A stretch of 64,000 nt of DNA, from the NCBI GenBank assembly GCA_958510875.1, contig OY294068.1, positions 21,990,297 to 22,054,296 of the forward strand, read 5' to 3'. This stretch comes from Endomychus coccineus (Eukaryota; Arthropoda; Insecta; Coleoptera; Endomychidae). The notes beneath the pieces were generated by a model. It did no database searches, was not told where the DNA came from, and saw only the letters and a list, made by a program, of their open reading frames with translations. Position 1 is the first letter of the stretch, and each line of letters begins with the position of its first letter. The translations under genes and the position numbers were made by a program. Of the stretch, positions 23,590 through 36,540 are shown piece after piece.

Positions 23590-25470
23590 TGAGCGAGCAT
23601 ATGGTGATGGGGAGAAAGATACTAAACAGCTATAGAGAGCTTTGGGTAACCTCAAGATTAAATATACTCGTACAGCCGACATACCGGCTAGCTCACGTCA
23701 TCCTGAGGAAATTAATAATTACTTTTGTTCTGTGCTTAGCCCTTCAGATAACTGTCCCAACATGGTTAATTAATAACTTCAAAGGTAGAAAACATGATGC
23801 CCAATATTCTTTCAATTTTGTTCTTACGACGCCAGATGAGGTTAGATCTGTTGTGCAAGGGATAAGTTCGGAAGTCTATGGTAGCGATGGGATCAATTCC
23901 AAGATGTGCCCACTATTTGCTTACATTTGACACACATAATTAATTGCTGCCTGGAGATGAGATTCTTCCAGACCTTATGGAAACTTTCCATTGTAAAGCC
24001 CTTGCCTAAAGTTACTGATCCTGAGTCATATTCCGATTTAAGACCAATAAGTATTATACCACTGTGTGAGTCCTGGAAAAGATTCTATACAGACAGATCT
24101 ACACATATATTACTGGAGTAGGAATTGTTTCGAATCTGCAATCTGGATTTAGAAGGGGCCACAGTACGGTAACAGTCTCGGCTAATATTGTGGATGATAT
24201 CATGAGAAGTATAGACCAAGGACAGGTATCTGCATTGGTATTAGATTTTTCAAAAGCCTTTGATACGCTGGACCACTCCCTTCTAGTAGCCAAGTTTGTA
24301 ATTTTTTTTTATGTCTTTTCTTGGTGAGAGGACACAGGTTGTTGAATGCGAGGGTGAAAGGTCTTCGCTCCGTTATATTACTTCTGGGGTTCCGCAGTGT
24401 TCTGTGCTTGGTCCCTCACTGTTTCTGATCTATACGACCGATATGTTCTAGATTATACGGTAGTCTAAGATGCAGATGTTTGCTGGTGACACTCAGATTC
24501 TGTCTGTATTTTTACCTGGGGACGTTATTCGTGCTGCTGCTGCTTTGAATCGTGACTTGGCTTCTATTTCTGTTCATGCGTGGGAAAATAATCTCAAATT
24601 GAATCCAAAAAAGTGTATGTATATGGTATTCGGTCCTAGGAACCGCAGAACACATATCCTGCAGAACTTTAAGTTGATGATTGACGGTGAGCTTATTAAG
24701 TACGTGGAGACAGGGAGAAATTTGCGCGTTATTTTTGACACTAACTTGAGATTTAGAGAGCATGCTTCAAATGTTGTGAAAAAAGCCTTTCATGCACTTA
24801 AATTAATGTAGTCTAACTACCATATCATTAACTTCAAAGTGCGAAAAAAGCTTTGTGAGTGTTTAGTAATTCCACTACTACATTATTCCAGTGTGGTATA
24901 TTTTCCCTGTTTGGACAAACTATGCAGGTATAGTTTGCATGAGGTTGTAAATACATGTTCTCGATTTGTATTTGGTTTTGCAAAGTTTGACCACATCTCA
25001 CATAAGATTAAGGAGCTCAGATGGCTTAGCGTTGACCAGTTATACAGTTACCACTTCTCAATGTTTGTTTGTGAATTGTTGTCTACCTCGTCATCACTTT
25101 ACTTGAGACAAAAGCTTACTTTTAGACAGGATGTGCATGATCTTCATTTGAGACATGTAAATACATTGTCTTTGCCCAGATTTCATTCTTCTATGTTTCC
25201 TAGATCTTTTTCGTACATTGCGCCGGTAATATTTAATTAGTACTGTTTACAGCATGATAACTTGTTAGTGAAGAGCTTTCGTTTGAGGCTGAGAGCGTTC
25301 TCCCGCCCATTCAAGGTTTCAATCGTGAATGGCGAGGAAGTACTGTGAACCTTGATCCTGTCGGATCTCATCCCTAATGGCCCAGGTGATCCAAGCAATC
25401 CAAAAAAGCTTCGGCCTTTTTGGTCGGCTTTTCCTTGTCCAATAAGATTAAAGCGATACGCTCTTATTAC
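23590..25470 (+). pseudogene. Non-LTR retrotransposon ORF2 (RT) pseudogene
   Basis: A frameshifted reverse transcriptase on the + strand. In order: INNYFCSVLSP linker; SDGINSKMCP; RPISIIPL (about 24045); SGFRRGHSTVT (24150); VLDFSKAFDTLDHSLL (24240, catalytic Asp); SGVPQCSVLGPSLFLI (24390); MFAGDTQIL in place of the YADD box (24475); LKLNPKKC; then a C-terminal part to 25240. The interior stop or frame changes at about 23930, 24120, 24300, 24450 and 24810, and the damaged catalytic box, make it inactive. The 3' part (25260-25470) reads like a jockey 3'UTR. Confidence 0.8.
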
Positions 25471-25479
25471 AACAATAAT

Positions 25480-27095
25480 TGAAAAATATAATGCTTACCG
25501 GTTGTAGCAACTCACACCTGACGCAATATAAAAAATGTACTGTGTTCAATCTTAAACTGATATTTCTGTGCAACTACAGATGGTAAAATAGGGAATGTGT
25601 ATACTGTTAAAAGCAAAAATATTAATTTTGTGAAATTTTCTTAGCTTAAATTATTACTGGAAATTTTTTGTTGGTTACGAACATTTTAAGAAAATTGCAA
25701 TTTTCAATATATTCTTGACCTCGAAAAAATTGCCGGTAATAAATTAAGCACCGACACCTAAATGATGTTTATCATGGCAACCCAACCAAATATGCAGGGT
25801 GCATATAAAATACTTGTACAAACTTTGAAGGGCGAAGTTTGTACAAGTACTTGATAAACACCCCGTACAGTTTACTCTTCGAAGCAATGTCATATTAATT
25901 TAGTTTCTTTGCAGAAAATATTTTTTGGAATTTATGCCAATTGTGGAAAATACCATGATGAACCTTGAATATAAAAAAAAACCATAATATTCTTGCACTG
26001 TTTCGTTTAATGATAACAATGAATTTTTTCATCCACCGTCTAATTCAATTCATCCGGTAGAAGTTTGAATGCATACAACCAGATCTAATTAGCGAGGGTT
26101 TTTAGTTCTACTGGAGCTTTTCATAGACTAACATAGCTCGCGTTTTTGCGACCCGCTTCTACGCCGAGAGATGATTCCCGGGTTCGTAGTAAAAAAAAAT
26201 TCCAACGTGAAATATCTACGGGAAATCTTCAGCGGGGTAATTTGCGAGAGAGAAAGGGCGATGAGTGTTCCACAAGAGTCTCTACAATTAGCTCCGAGCT
26301 GAAACCAGGATGCGTCGAACGAAACTGACTATATCCAATATCTAATTTCGTTACCTGGCCATTCAACGGGGGTTATGATGCTCTTACATTGGCGAACCCT
26401 ACGGACACGACCTAGTCTAGAATACTCCAAAAATGTCCCCTAGTTGCATAAGGCTTTACTCAAAATCTGACCTCAACCTGGGGATTCAAAGAAGAAATAA
26501 AGTAATAAACTATAAAATAGTTCACACTGAACACGTGTGATATCCAGAAGAGATTCATCCTAAATTAGGTAACTCACAATATTCTATTTTCTTTTGTCAT
26601 ATGTATGTCTATTGTTTTATATAGCATAATGAATAACGAGTCGACAAGGTTGTGACCGTGTATGCATATCATGAATGTCAATGCCGGCACGTAGGCCAAC
26701 CTTCGCTAAACTATTAGGAGAGGAGCAAGGCTCCTCCCTTGAGAATAGATATTTATGTAGATTAGAGGATAGTAAGAAAAGACGTTGATTAAGTTGATTA
26801 AGTTGATGAAGTTCATTTAGTGCATTAAGTTCAGTCAATTCGATAGAGTCTAAGTTAGTATTAGAAACTACCATGTAGTGAATATTAAAACCATACATCA
26901 CATTTCGTACCCAGTGTTGTGATTCCAACCACTACGTCTACATTCCATATGATACTTCTACCATAACGCAGCACTGAACCTGTTAACTGATAAGACTTTG
27001 CGTTCCTTGCTAGCCAAAGAAGGAACCCTTGTTCAGACATTATAGGGCAACACTGCCGGCCCTTTCATCCGTTATTATACACGCTTAATAGCCCC
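25480..27095. other. Intergenic DNA, no gene recognised
   Basis: AT-rich, with one GC-richer patch at about 26130-26410 and short TTGATTAAG-like reiterations near 26785-26830. Nothing else was recognised. Confidence 0.4.
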
Positions 27096-27099
27096 ATCA

Positions 27100-27262
27100 C
27101 ATAGAGTGATCCATCTGAGAGAAAACTCGATGGTAAGCGACAAAGTTAAGGCGGTAAGCCATATGACGGAAGTTTCCCAAGAAGGCTTCGGTGCCAGACT
27201 CGGTCAAATGCTTTGGAAATATCCAATGATAGCTAGAGATTCCCCATGTTTTTCTATACAGT
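27100..27262 (-). pseudogene. RT fragment of non-LTR family A
   Basis: About 160 bp closely resembling 11396-11540 in the same orientation (for example CCATATGACGGAAGTTTCCC is shared). On the minus strand it covers the catalytic-Asp segment of the RT. Dead fragment. Confidence 0.7.
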
Positions 27263-27319
27263 TTGAGGGCAGTTTGAGATCAGGAAGTATGCGGGTGTTC
27301 TACAATGTTCCCTGTGTTC

Positions 27320-27800
27320 GCCACTCCTTTCTACGATCTTCACTCACGACGTGCCGAAGACCTTTAAAACGGAACTAGGAGAACATGTCGACAATGTCGG
27401 CGTCCTGACCGACTGCCATTGAGAAACAACAAGAATAGTACGCCAAATGGAGAAGCGAAGTTCACCTTTTTCGCTATTCTCTTTAAACAGGCGTGCAGAT
27501 TTCTAAGGGTAAATTAAGATGGAAGACGGATGCCAAATATCTTGACAGAAGGTTAACTTGGCGACAAGGCGACATCACATCGAGCATACCCAAAAAAAGG
27601 CAAAGCCTGAATTCATGAATTAATGACATTCCAGAAACCGCTCCTCATTCTTGAGCCAAACCACCGAAAAAAGATCTTCAATTTGTGATCGAACTGTACG
27701 TAATTTTAGGCTCAGTTCTATTCTTCGGACATGTATTAAATTGGGGCTAAATACCTAACGTGTAACGGAATAGACGAAGTATTCGATGCCCATATCATTC
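27320..27800 (+). pseudogene. Jockey-like RT C-terminal fragment
   Basis: Plus-strand frames read FTHDVPKT, then SKGKLRWKTDAKYLDRRLTW, then FGHVLNWG. These correspond to the post-YADD region of a jockey-type RT (the LGVxLDxxLTW block and the LLYGxxxWG block). Several frameshifts. Confidence 0.5.
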
Positions 27801-27814
27801 AGCTAACATATCAG

Positions 27815-29640
27815 CTAGGTATATTTATTTATTTATTTTATTTACTTATTTATTTAATTACAAACCCAACAGGAAATTATCCGATTGAAGGGCACTATAC
27901 ACAGATATAATCATGTTAAGTAATACTAATTAATAATTTAAGTCATAACTATAGTTAAAGAGAACTAATTAACATTTTTTTAAATTTGTATATAGAGAAA
28001 GAGAAATCTAGGTTTGATTGCACTGAATTAAAATATCTACAGATTCTATTGATTAAAGAGTTATATAAAATATTTGAATTTGCTTGAACTAAATAAAAGT
28101 AATCACTTCTCCTATTTGAAATTCTTGGAACCAAGAAATTAAGTTTTGCTGTCAAGTAGGGACACTGAACATTGTTGTTAATTATGTTATATAAAAAGAG
28201 GCAGCATAACATCATTCTCCTTACTTTAAGACTAGGTACCTCAAATCTGATCTGCAAAACTGAATTGTCAATTCCCCTAATTGGACACACACCATCCGCC
28301 TTAAATGCCAGATACTTCAAAAATACGCGCTGAACACGTTCCAAGACAATTTCGTATTTCACGTAGTATGGGTCCCAAATGACACATGCATATTCTAACT
28401 TAGAGCGCACCAGTGCAAAATAAAGTTGTTTTAATGCGTCTAGATCTTTTATGTTTTTGCAATTCCGTATGATAAACCCTTGAATTCGCATTGATTGGGA
28501 GACATCTTCAATATGGTTAGAAAATGACCATTTTGAATCCAATGTTACTCCTAAGTCTTTCATTGAATACACTCTCTTTAGTGCTATGTTTTTTATATTA
28601 TAATTGCAAATAGTAGATGTCGACTTTCGGGTAATCGACATAATCTTACATTTGGAGATATCTAATGGTAGTTTATTTAATACACACCAGTTGTTTATTC
28701 TTGTTAGATTCTCTTGTACTAAGTCGCAATCTGTTTTGGAATTTATAGAACGAAAATTTTTTAAATCATCCGCAAAAACTTCTTTTTCAATGTCTATAAT
28801 ACTGACTAGGTCATTTATGAATATTATAAAAAATAGTGGACCAAGGTTAGAACCTTGCGGCACACCAGATGTGACTAGAAACTCTGTAGATTTAAAGCCA
28901 TTATAAAGTACATATTGCTGACGCTCTACCAAGTACGAGTATATTAGTTTAATGGCCCTATTATCGAAACCGATATTATGCAGTTTTTCAAGTAACAATC
29001 TGTGGCTGATTTTATCAAATGCTTTAGAGAAGTCGGTAAACACCACATCAACTTGTCCCCTTTCGTTCAGAATGTTTGATACATGCTCAGAAAAACATCC
29101 TAAGTTAGTAACTGTCGACCGACCTCTCATAAAGCCATGTTGATGATCTGAAATTAACTTAGATACTTGGAAAAACAAACTGTCATAAATAAGCATTTCG
29201 AATAACTTAGAAAAAGCACATAACAATGACACTGGTCGATAATTGCTAATATCATTTTTAATCCCACTTTTAAAGATTGGAGTTATTTTGGAGACCTTCC
29301 ATCGTGAGGGAAATTGTCCTTTATCAAGGCATAAGTTGAAAATTTTACTCAATGGCAGTGCAAGAACTCGGATGCAATCTTTAATTATGTAGCATGGAAT
29401 ACCGTCATCTCCAGATGATTGTTTTGGCTTTAACTTGTTAGCTATCAAAATAACATCTTCTGTAAAACTAGGAATACTTATTGGTGAAGATGATCTACAT
29501 GTATTAGTATCCAAATATTCAAAATTTAATTTGAGATTGTGGTCCGAAGTATCATAAACACTACCAAAGAACTCTGCAAATGCATTTACTATAGTTTGAG
29601 GATTATTATGTTTAACATTATTCAAAAACATCTCACAGGT
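27815..29640 (-). mobile_element. 5'-truncated jockey-like retrotransposon with long intact RT frame
   Basis: A 558-codon uninterrupted minus-strand frame (29631 to 27955) encodes an RT domain. Motifs: QSSGDDGIPCYIIKDC near residue 90; NYRPVSLL; HGFMRGRSTVTNL; VFTDFSKAFDKISH (catalytic Asp); SGVPQGSNLGPLFFIIFIND; VFADDLKNF (FADD box); LPLDISKCKIM; MKDLGVTLDSKWSF; then the thumb and C-terminal LEYACVIWDPYY. All three catalytic Asp are present. The endonuclease domain and ORF1 are missing at the 5' side, the usual result of incomplete reverse transcription. The 3' end on the minus strand is a TAAA-type reiterated tail at 27820-27860. It is the best preserved RT in the window but cannot move alone. 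Confidence 0.88.
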
Positions 29641-31014
29641 AAATTTGCTTTTTTGAAATTGAAATTTTTGAAGCCTGGATTGTTCGGAAAATGCACAGCG
29701 CGATCTACAGAAATAATGACTTCGGAAGGATGGTGTGCATATATTGTTTATTGTTTGTGTAATTCGATTGGTTCAGTGAAAATGATAATATAAAATTGAA
29801 GAATTCTCATTGGTATAATAAAATAAGTTCAAAAATGGATTCTTTTTCAAAAAACTTTATCGATGACATCACCTGCACATCATTGTTGACATTAGGAACA
29901 TCTTAGCATCTTCATTGAGTCGAATATTGCCAGCAAATTCCTATCTGAAGACACTAAAAGTATCCCAGGTTAGGTGATTCCGCGGCGAATGGGACAAACG
30001 TAAAAGCGCCCACTGGAAGATGCAGAGCTGGCTTTATGATCGGCAAACAACGGGCCGTTCTAATTAGCGGACTCTGGGATCTGTGATGATCTCACGGCCG
30101 CCTGTGTTAGCTAATGTCGCGCCAGACCGCACCTCGTCTGCCTGCACTTGACTCGACTTATCCGCACCACAACATATCGGCCATTGTATCAAACTACCGG
30201 ATACGCCAGGCAGGCAGGCAATAACACCTGAAATAGCAACTACACGACCTGTATACAGCTGTGAGGTTTACTAGCATTTGAAGCTGTCATTATCCGCTAA
30301 CACAGGACATAAAATTCTCACCTGTAATAAGCAATTAATTGATTAATTATCTCTATCCGTTATACCTTAATGAGTAATCGGAACTTGAACTTTTTTCTAA
30401 CTTCATCCAAGTAAAGGAAAAATCAATTGATCCGTATATCACAAACTTTCACCACCAACCTTTTTTTAAAACAATTTTTCGTTTATTTATTATTCACTAT
30501 CTTCTTAATAACTTACATAATAAATTAAAGCTAAAATATTATACTCCATGACAAGGCATTGAAAGTTTATTTCAATTGTTAACATATGTGTTTCACAATT
30601 CTATGTATTATTATGAAATGTTGCTGTCAGGTGAACTGTCAATCATTGACATGAAGCACTATACTATGTCAACCTTACAGAGTAACTAATTTAATCTGCA
30701 GCGGCTATATACAGGACACTGGTGACAACATGCCACGACCTTGATTTGACAAATAATGGAGCTCATTTCATAACCTAAAAAGTCTCGTACGCTATGGATA
30801 TTTGAAACTTTGACCCCAGTATATTATTCTGTGCTTTGAGTGTTCGTTTCATAGTTATTGTGTGTTGTTCATGTAAACAGATTACGATTGTTCATGTGTA
30901 TATGCGATTTAATGTTCTTATTGGAGAAAAGTTATGTAGGGTGATAAACTTCTTATTAATAAATGAAGCATTGTTGATTATGAGGTCTTTGTTTCTCGGG
31001 TATGTATTTATTTA
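29641..31014. other. Intergenic DNA with one GC-richer island (29970-30250)
   Basis: No gene was found. The 280-bp island is clearly GC-richer than its surroundings, contains CACGGCCGCC, GGCAGGCAGGCA and several CG-rich words, and resembles neither the repeats nor the coding exons here. It may be a regulatory element; this is inference from composition only. Confidence 0.35.
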
Positions 31015-32522
31015 CAAAGAGGCGTAGCGAGGATTGTGGGCGCCCGGGGGCAGCTATCATAATTGCTCCCCCCTCACGTCCCAGCCCCTTGATTCTTAAC
31101 AATATTTATTTTCGTATACAACATTGCCAAATATATTTAATGAAAGAAACAAGGGAACACAGTTTTTAATAGTTTTAAGTACCTTTCTTTTAAACTTACC
31201 TATATTCATTGAACAATAAATCTAGATATGTATTTTACGCGCTTTCATTGATGCAAACGTATCTATTATGCGTGATGCATCGATCGATTCGAGAGTCTCT
31301 TTCTCTATACTCAACAGAGCTAAGTCCGACAATCTTGTTGCTCCAGTGATGCACGTTAATATCAACTTTAACTTGCTGAAGGACCGCTCACAACTTGTAA
31401 TAGATACGGAGACAGTTAGCAGGATCTGTAACGCAACTCTTAAATTCGGAAAAACGTCTTTACCGTACTGTATAAGAAATCGGAGTAGTTCGATGGGGGT
31501 ATCGATGACATTTTCCCGTGAACGTAGTAACATTCTGCAGTCAACGATGTCATTATACAAGCCAGTGACGTCAACGTCAGTAGCGTAAAATTCTCAGAAA
31601 CTTTCACACTGTTTTTCCACACAAACGAAATCTGAACCACTCATCAACTCTGCATCATTCAAGAGGAAGCCAAACTTCTTGTTCAGATGACGAAGACGCT
31701 AAAAACGATTGTCGAACTCAACCTGGAGCCTATCAATAGCGTTTGCCAAAACGCGACGTTGCTGAAAGGCCTGCATCTTCAGCTAGCTCTCTAGGCATTC
31801 GGCGATGCCTTCTTCTTCTCCGTTCGACGTTGATTCCCCACCGGTCACATTTTTGTTTCCCGTCTGCAATAACGCCATTACACAAATCGTCTCGAATGTG
31901 TGGTAAGTCGTGTTGAAGAGAGTCAAGGTCGTTGATAGCATCTGCAAAATTCATTGCAGGATCTTGCAGTCTTTTTTGAACGCGCTCAATTCTCCGCAAA
32001 ACTTGGTACCAAAAGTAGAGAAGGCTGAGAAAGTCCAACGTCAGCATCATGTGTGCAAGACTTCCCGCTTCATTTCTAGTTTCCGGCGTTAATTCTGGAT
32101 TTTCACTCATTTTTTCGAGCAGATCCAAAATAGAATCCAGATGTTCAAAGACCACACTGACAGCGTCATACCTAGCACTCCATCTGGTTTGAGATTCCTG
32201 TTTCACTGTTCTCTTCACTGCACTTTTCAGCAAGTCCAACCGTATATAGTTGACTGAGAGAAGAACACGTACAAAGCCTCTATAGTGCCGAAGAAAGTGA
32301 TGACAGATGCCTCTTGATTAGCTGCATGAAGTTACGGGAAGAATGTTATCCTGCTGTTCAGACAGCTGTGCGCCCTGAATTTTTATCGTGAATTTCTTTT
32401 CCGTGAAATTTTTTTCCTACAGATTTTTATAAACTTAGACATTTCCAAATTTGGCGCCCACCTGGATTCGGCGCCCGGGACTTTTAAAAATTCTCAAATC
32501 AATATATAGCCGTGCTTCTGTC
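31015..32522 (-). mobile_element. hAT transposon (ZMYM1-like), decayed
   Basis: Minus-strand pieces: 31733-32239 has KQESQTRWSARYDAV, the SxTRWSAR box of ZMYM1-type hAT transposases. 31222-31560 has RVALQILLTVSVSITSCERS followed by FSKLKLI and RLSDLALLSIE, the hAT C-terminal dimerisation domain. Frame breaks near 31590-31730. Ends: GAGGCGTAGCGAGG at 31017 and its weak inverse near 32505-32520 (GCCGTGCTTCTG), with GGCGCCCGGG words inside both ends. No clean 8-bp target duplication is visible. Confidence 0.8.
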
Positions 32523-33439
32523 GCGAGTTACTCCCGTAACACGTAAGTGAAGTGCCAGTCGGCTTGCGCGCATCGCGAATTGTTGATGGTACAACTATAT
32601 TTACTAGGAGGTCAGTACGCTTCGCATATGCCTGAAGCCTGAACAAATTCAATATATTTTTCTCTAAAATTGTTATTCAAACTAACTTCAATTAATCAAC
32701 AATATTCGAATAACTTTTAGGAATCTGGAATTGATAAAAGTCAGCGGTGATCAAAGAATTATGGTCAAACAAAGAGGAACATCATTTCAACCAGTTATAA
32801 AATTTTTTTTTCGGTAAATCAAGTATGAAGTTGAAGAAAAATCACCGGTGTTGAAGGCCACATACTTCAAAGAATAGCTTATCTCTTACATTCTCTGATA
32901 CATTCAACATTGAATTCAATACAGAGGATCATGTTTCAAAGAATTAGGATTTTACTCAACAACATGTTATGGAAATGGAGGATTTCAGATAACTTCTGAT
33001 GAGGTCAGTTTTACTAGCGAAGGATTATCACTTCAGCTTCCAGTACATTCAAAATGAAATTATCGTTCATCCATTCAACCCTGAAAGGATTAAATTGCGA
33101 TTGTAAAAAACAGAATAGGAAAACTGGATAGAGTTGAAACTGCTAATTGTTAAAATCTTGGTAAGTAATATAGGAAGTAATTCTAGTTAGTCGTGGGATG
33201 ATGGTGTGCCCAGCAGGCTGGCAGATGGTCGCAGCTACACCCCTCGCATTGCCACAGGATGCAATTAAGTACCCTTCGTCCTTATGCCCGCGTTATTGGA
33301 CACTCGATCCAATATATATAATTAATTCTATCTACGGGACGATTCATTTATTCCTATACATCCCGGAGTTCACGTTTTCTCTCATTAGTCTGACAAATTT
33401 TGGTGGAATATTTTTTAGACTATTATTGATGGGTATACT

Positions 33440-34060
33440 CATCCAAACTGAAAATAAATCATTGGAAAACATAACAAATATAAGATTTTTGGGAGTTCAA
33501 ATCGGTAAAAAGTTAACATGGACTGTTCATGTGGAAAGGAGATTACCAATATTGAGTTCCTGCTGTTTCATGATAAAAAACATTAGATATACCGTCTCTC
33601 AAAATGTGCTAAAATTACTTTATTTTGACTTAATCCAGTCCGTTATAGCATACGGCATTATATACTGGGGTCAGGCACATGATGCAATTTCGGTATTCAC
33701 AATGCAAAAAAAAATTATCAGAAATATGATGAAGATACAGCAATTAGATTCTTGCAAAAACCATTTCCGATCATTAAACATAATTACATATCACATCGGA
33801 GGCAGGACATTCACACTTATGACACAAGGACCAAAAATGATCTTTATTTACCGTTTTCCAGACTATCTGTTGGCCAACATAATCCCAATTACATGGGGAA
33901 GGAATGCCTAAGCAAATTGAACAGAATAACCGGCGATATCGCAGATATTAAATTAAACTCCAGTTACAAACTGAAAAAAATTTTCATACAAAAATGTTCT
34001 TACTCGGTAGACGAATTTTCAGAAGATACCGAACAGACAAGCTAATATACAAGCAAATAA
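33440..34060 (+). pseudogene. Non-LTR RT C-terminal fragment
   Basis: The plus-strand frame has NIRFLGVQIGKKLTWTVHVE, the LGVxI/L-x-x-x-LTW block after the catalytic box, then SVIAYGIIYWG and a C-terminal part that continues one frame over (HTYDTRTKNDLYLP) after a shift near 33760. It starts after the catalytic boxes, so it is non-functional. Family differs from the jockey-like copies nearby. Confidence 0.65.
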
Positions 34061-34179
34061 ATGACAACATATGGAAAATTGTATACCGTAAAAACTAATA
34101 CTATAACAGTATGCGACATTATCAAGCCAAAAATCTCTTTATTTTAGCTGAAATTTGGCTCTGTTTTGTTTTAATTAGT

Positions 34180-34560
34180 GATCATAATAATAAGGAATAT
34201 TATAATTATTGGCATAAACACACAAAAAAGAGCTATACGGGAAGACTATAATGCATTTAAGACTTTAAGATCGGCAATCAAAACCGATATTGCCTGTTCA
34301 TTTAGGCTCTATATATCAAAAATAGAAAATAACATAAAATGCAATTCCAAATCTTTCTAGTAATTTTTTCATACCAAAAATGAAAGCAGTTCTATTCCAG
34401 AACACGTTAAATTTGATAATCTTAGTCCTCAAAATATTGTTAATGTCTTCGCAAAGTACTTCCAAAGTGTCTATATTAAGTCTAATACAACTAATAATAA
34501 ACCTTCGGATAACTTTCATAACTTCAATAATAATATTCTATCTCTTTCAATTGTTAGTCC
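34180..34560 (+). pseudogene. Jockey-like retrotransposon, 5' segment split by a MULE
   Basis: Plus-strand pieces KTLRSAIKTDIACSFRLYIS and SPQNIVNVFAKYFQSVY are the linker between endonuclease and RT of a jockey-type ORF2. The sequence stops at 34560, exactly where the MULE terminus starts, and resumes at 36541 with the next RT block. Confidence 0.75.
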
Positions 34561-36540
34561 GGGTACAGGTCAATTGCGCCCCTCAAAGGTACCTGATAGT
34601 TTTATGGTAGCAATGTGCCCGATTAAGCAATAGGTCGATTGGGCCCCGAATTCAGTTTAGGTACCTGCTTAGGAACACCCACCCCTGTTTTGTCACCCTT
34701 TCATGATATTCAATAATTATTCATTTGTCGGCTGTTTGTGCTTACGAACGTTTTAAATTTATAGTTTTACTTACATTAAAATGGAGTCAATGATCAGTGA
34801 ACGTGGAAAAAAATACTTATCGTTGATAAGTATACTTTGCGAAAAAATATAGAAACGGCGTTAGGAGTTACCCATAGGTGTACGAAAAACGGCTGTCCGT
34901 CTTCGATTTCTGTCGATAAGACAGAAGAAGTGCTTTTAAAGGGAAACGGGGAACATAATCATCCCATCAATGAAAAATTAGAAGTGAAGGCGAGTCAAGT
35001 TTTTTAATACATCTAGCTCTCTGGAAAACATCGATATCGATTTGTGGGCTCGCGCTGATAGAGATTTCTTTTGGGATTGCAGAAGCTTCAAAACTTACTT
35101 AAAAGAAAGGCAGTCGAAGATATTTGTCAACGCCCCTCAAAAATTATCAATAGTGGTATACGGTGTGCAGGAGATATAAATGCGACGGTGGCTGATATAA
35201 GCAATGTACGAAAAAGTATATACAGATCAACAAGAAACATTTTGCCTTGTCTGCCTCGATCTGTAGAAGATGTTCACACCTCACTTATATCATAAAACTG
35301 TAGACCCAACAAAGGCGAGAACTTCTTACTGGTAAATTCTCTTAGCCAAAATATTATTATATTTTCTTGTGTATCAAACTTAAGTTACTTATGCTCGAGG
35401 CCGAAATTCTTTGTAGATGGGACGTTCGAGTATTGTCCAAAGTTTTTAAAGCAATTGTTCACCATTCATACCATAGAAAATGGACACTACATACCACTAG
35501 TATTTATTTTACTTCTTAATAAACATACGGAAACTTATAATAAAGCTTATCAGTTATTAATTAATTATTCAAAATCTGTAAATTTAGAGTTGAATCCCAA
35601 AGAAATAGAGTGCGATTTTGAAAAAGCGATACACAGTAGTATCAGGCAAAATTGGCCTAATGTTACCATCATAGGCTGTAGGTTCCACTTAATCCAATCC
35701 TGGCTTAGGAAGATACAAAATCTAGGACTAGTTTCTGAATATCGGAGTTCAGAATCGCCAATAGGTAAATGGTTACGATGGACATTTGGGCTATTGTTTT
35801 TGGACCCCGCCCATGTAGGGAACGTGTTTGCCGAAGATTTGTATTCTATTATCCCTGAAAATGCCCGAGTTATCGAATATGCCGATTATCTTGTTGATAA
35901 CTATATATCCGATGATTGTTCTTTTCAACCAGATATATGGGCATCTTGTGATAACTCCACTGAACGAACCACTAACGCTTGTGAGTCTTTTCATAGTCAC
36001 TTAAATTCGAGCTTTTATTTTTCACATCCCGACATATTTAGGTTCATAGCTGTTTTATCCGATATTCAGTTAAACTCCTATATCAAAATAAATAGCGTAC
36101 ATTTACCAGCGCCTTCTGGAAACAGTAAATATAAGAAGCGACAAGAATATGTTACTAATTTAATTAAAAATAATGAGCTAACTCCATTTGAGTTTGTAAA
36201 AAGTATTTCATACAAATTTGTAAAATAGTAGTTAGGTACCTATAAGTAAAAATAACCTATTTTAGCTTAAGTTCGTTTTAGTAATTTGATAAATATTTTG
36301 TTAACACGGTTTTAAATTTTTTACTAATTTAATAAATATATGTATAACATTTATCATTATGTTTCATTCCCAATTTTAAGCAAGATTTTTAAGTTATACT
36401 ATTTTAATGAAGTGCCGTAAAACAGGTGGTTGGGGCTCAATCGTCCTGTATTGTAGGAAGGACCTGGGGCGCAATTGTCCCATATTACTTTATTACATGC
36501 ACAATTTTTTCTGACCGCGGGGCTCAATCGTCCATTGCCC
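34561..36540 (+). mobile_element. MULE (Mutator-like) transposon with FLYWCH/MULE transposase
   Basis: A 1,980-bp element with imperfect termini (GGGTACAGGTCAATTGCGCC and the inverse of GGGCAATGGACGATTGAGCC). The + strand carries a WRKY/FLYWCH-like finger relic (THRCTKNGCPSSISVDK...HNHP, about 34870-34970), then KRKAVEDICQRPSKI (35107), ENFLLVNS, FVDGTFEYCPKF (35410; first DDE Asp), the main frame 35455-36228 with CDFEKAI, GCRFHLIQSWLRKIQ (second catalytic region) and ERTTNACESFHSHLNSSFYF (MULE C-terminal hallmark). From 35071 to 36228 there is only one stop (35293-35295), but the finger is out of frame, so it is a lightly decayed copy. Five copies of a 15-base motif GG(T/A)C(A/G)ATTG(C/G/A)GCCCC lie in the ends. 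No clear target duplication. Confidence 0.85.
35071..36228 (+). pseudogene. MULE transposase gene (one in-frame stop)
   Basis: One reading frame with a single taa at 35293-35295 encodes the catalytic core of a MULE-superfamily transposase; the intact 3' section is at least 257 codons. Motifs are given under the element. In the family this enzyme cuts at the terminal inverted repeats. The N-terminal DNA-binding finger upstream is shifted in frame and separated by stops, so the protein as a whole is not encoded. Confidence 0.8.

Noticed and set aside
26146..26328. Basic 60-codon frame
   Set aside because: No motif, no second copy, no splice context; chance frame in a GC-richer patch.
33198..33400. 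N-terminal part of the 237-codon frame as a host gene
   Set aside because: Only the downstream part is recognisable, and it is retrotransposon RT; the start is just frame extension.
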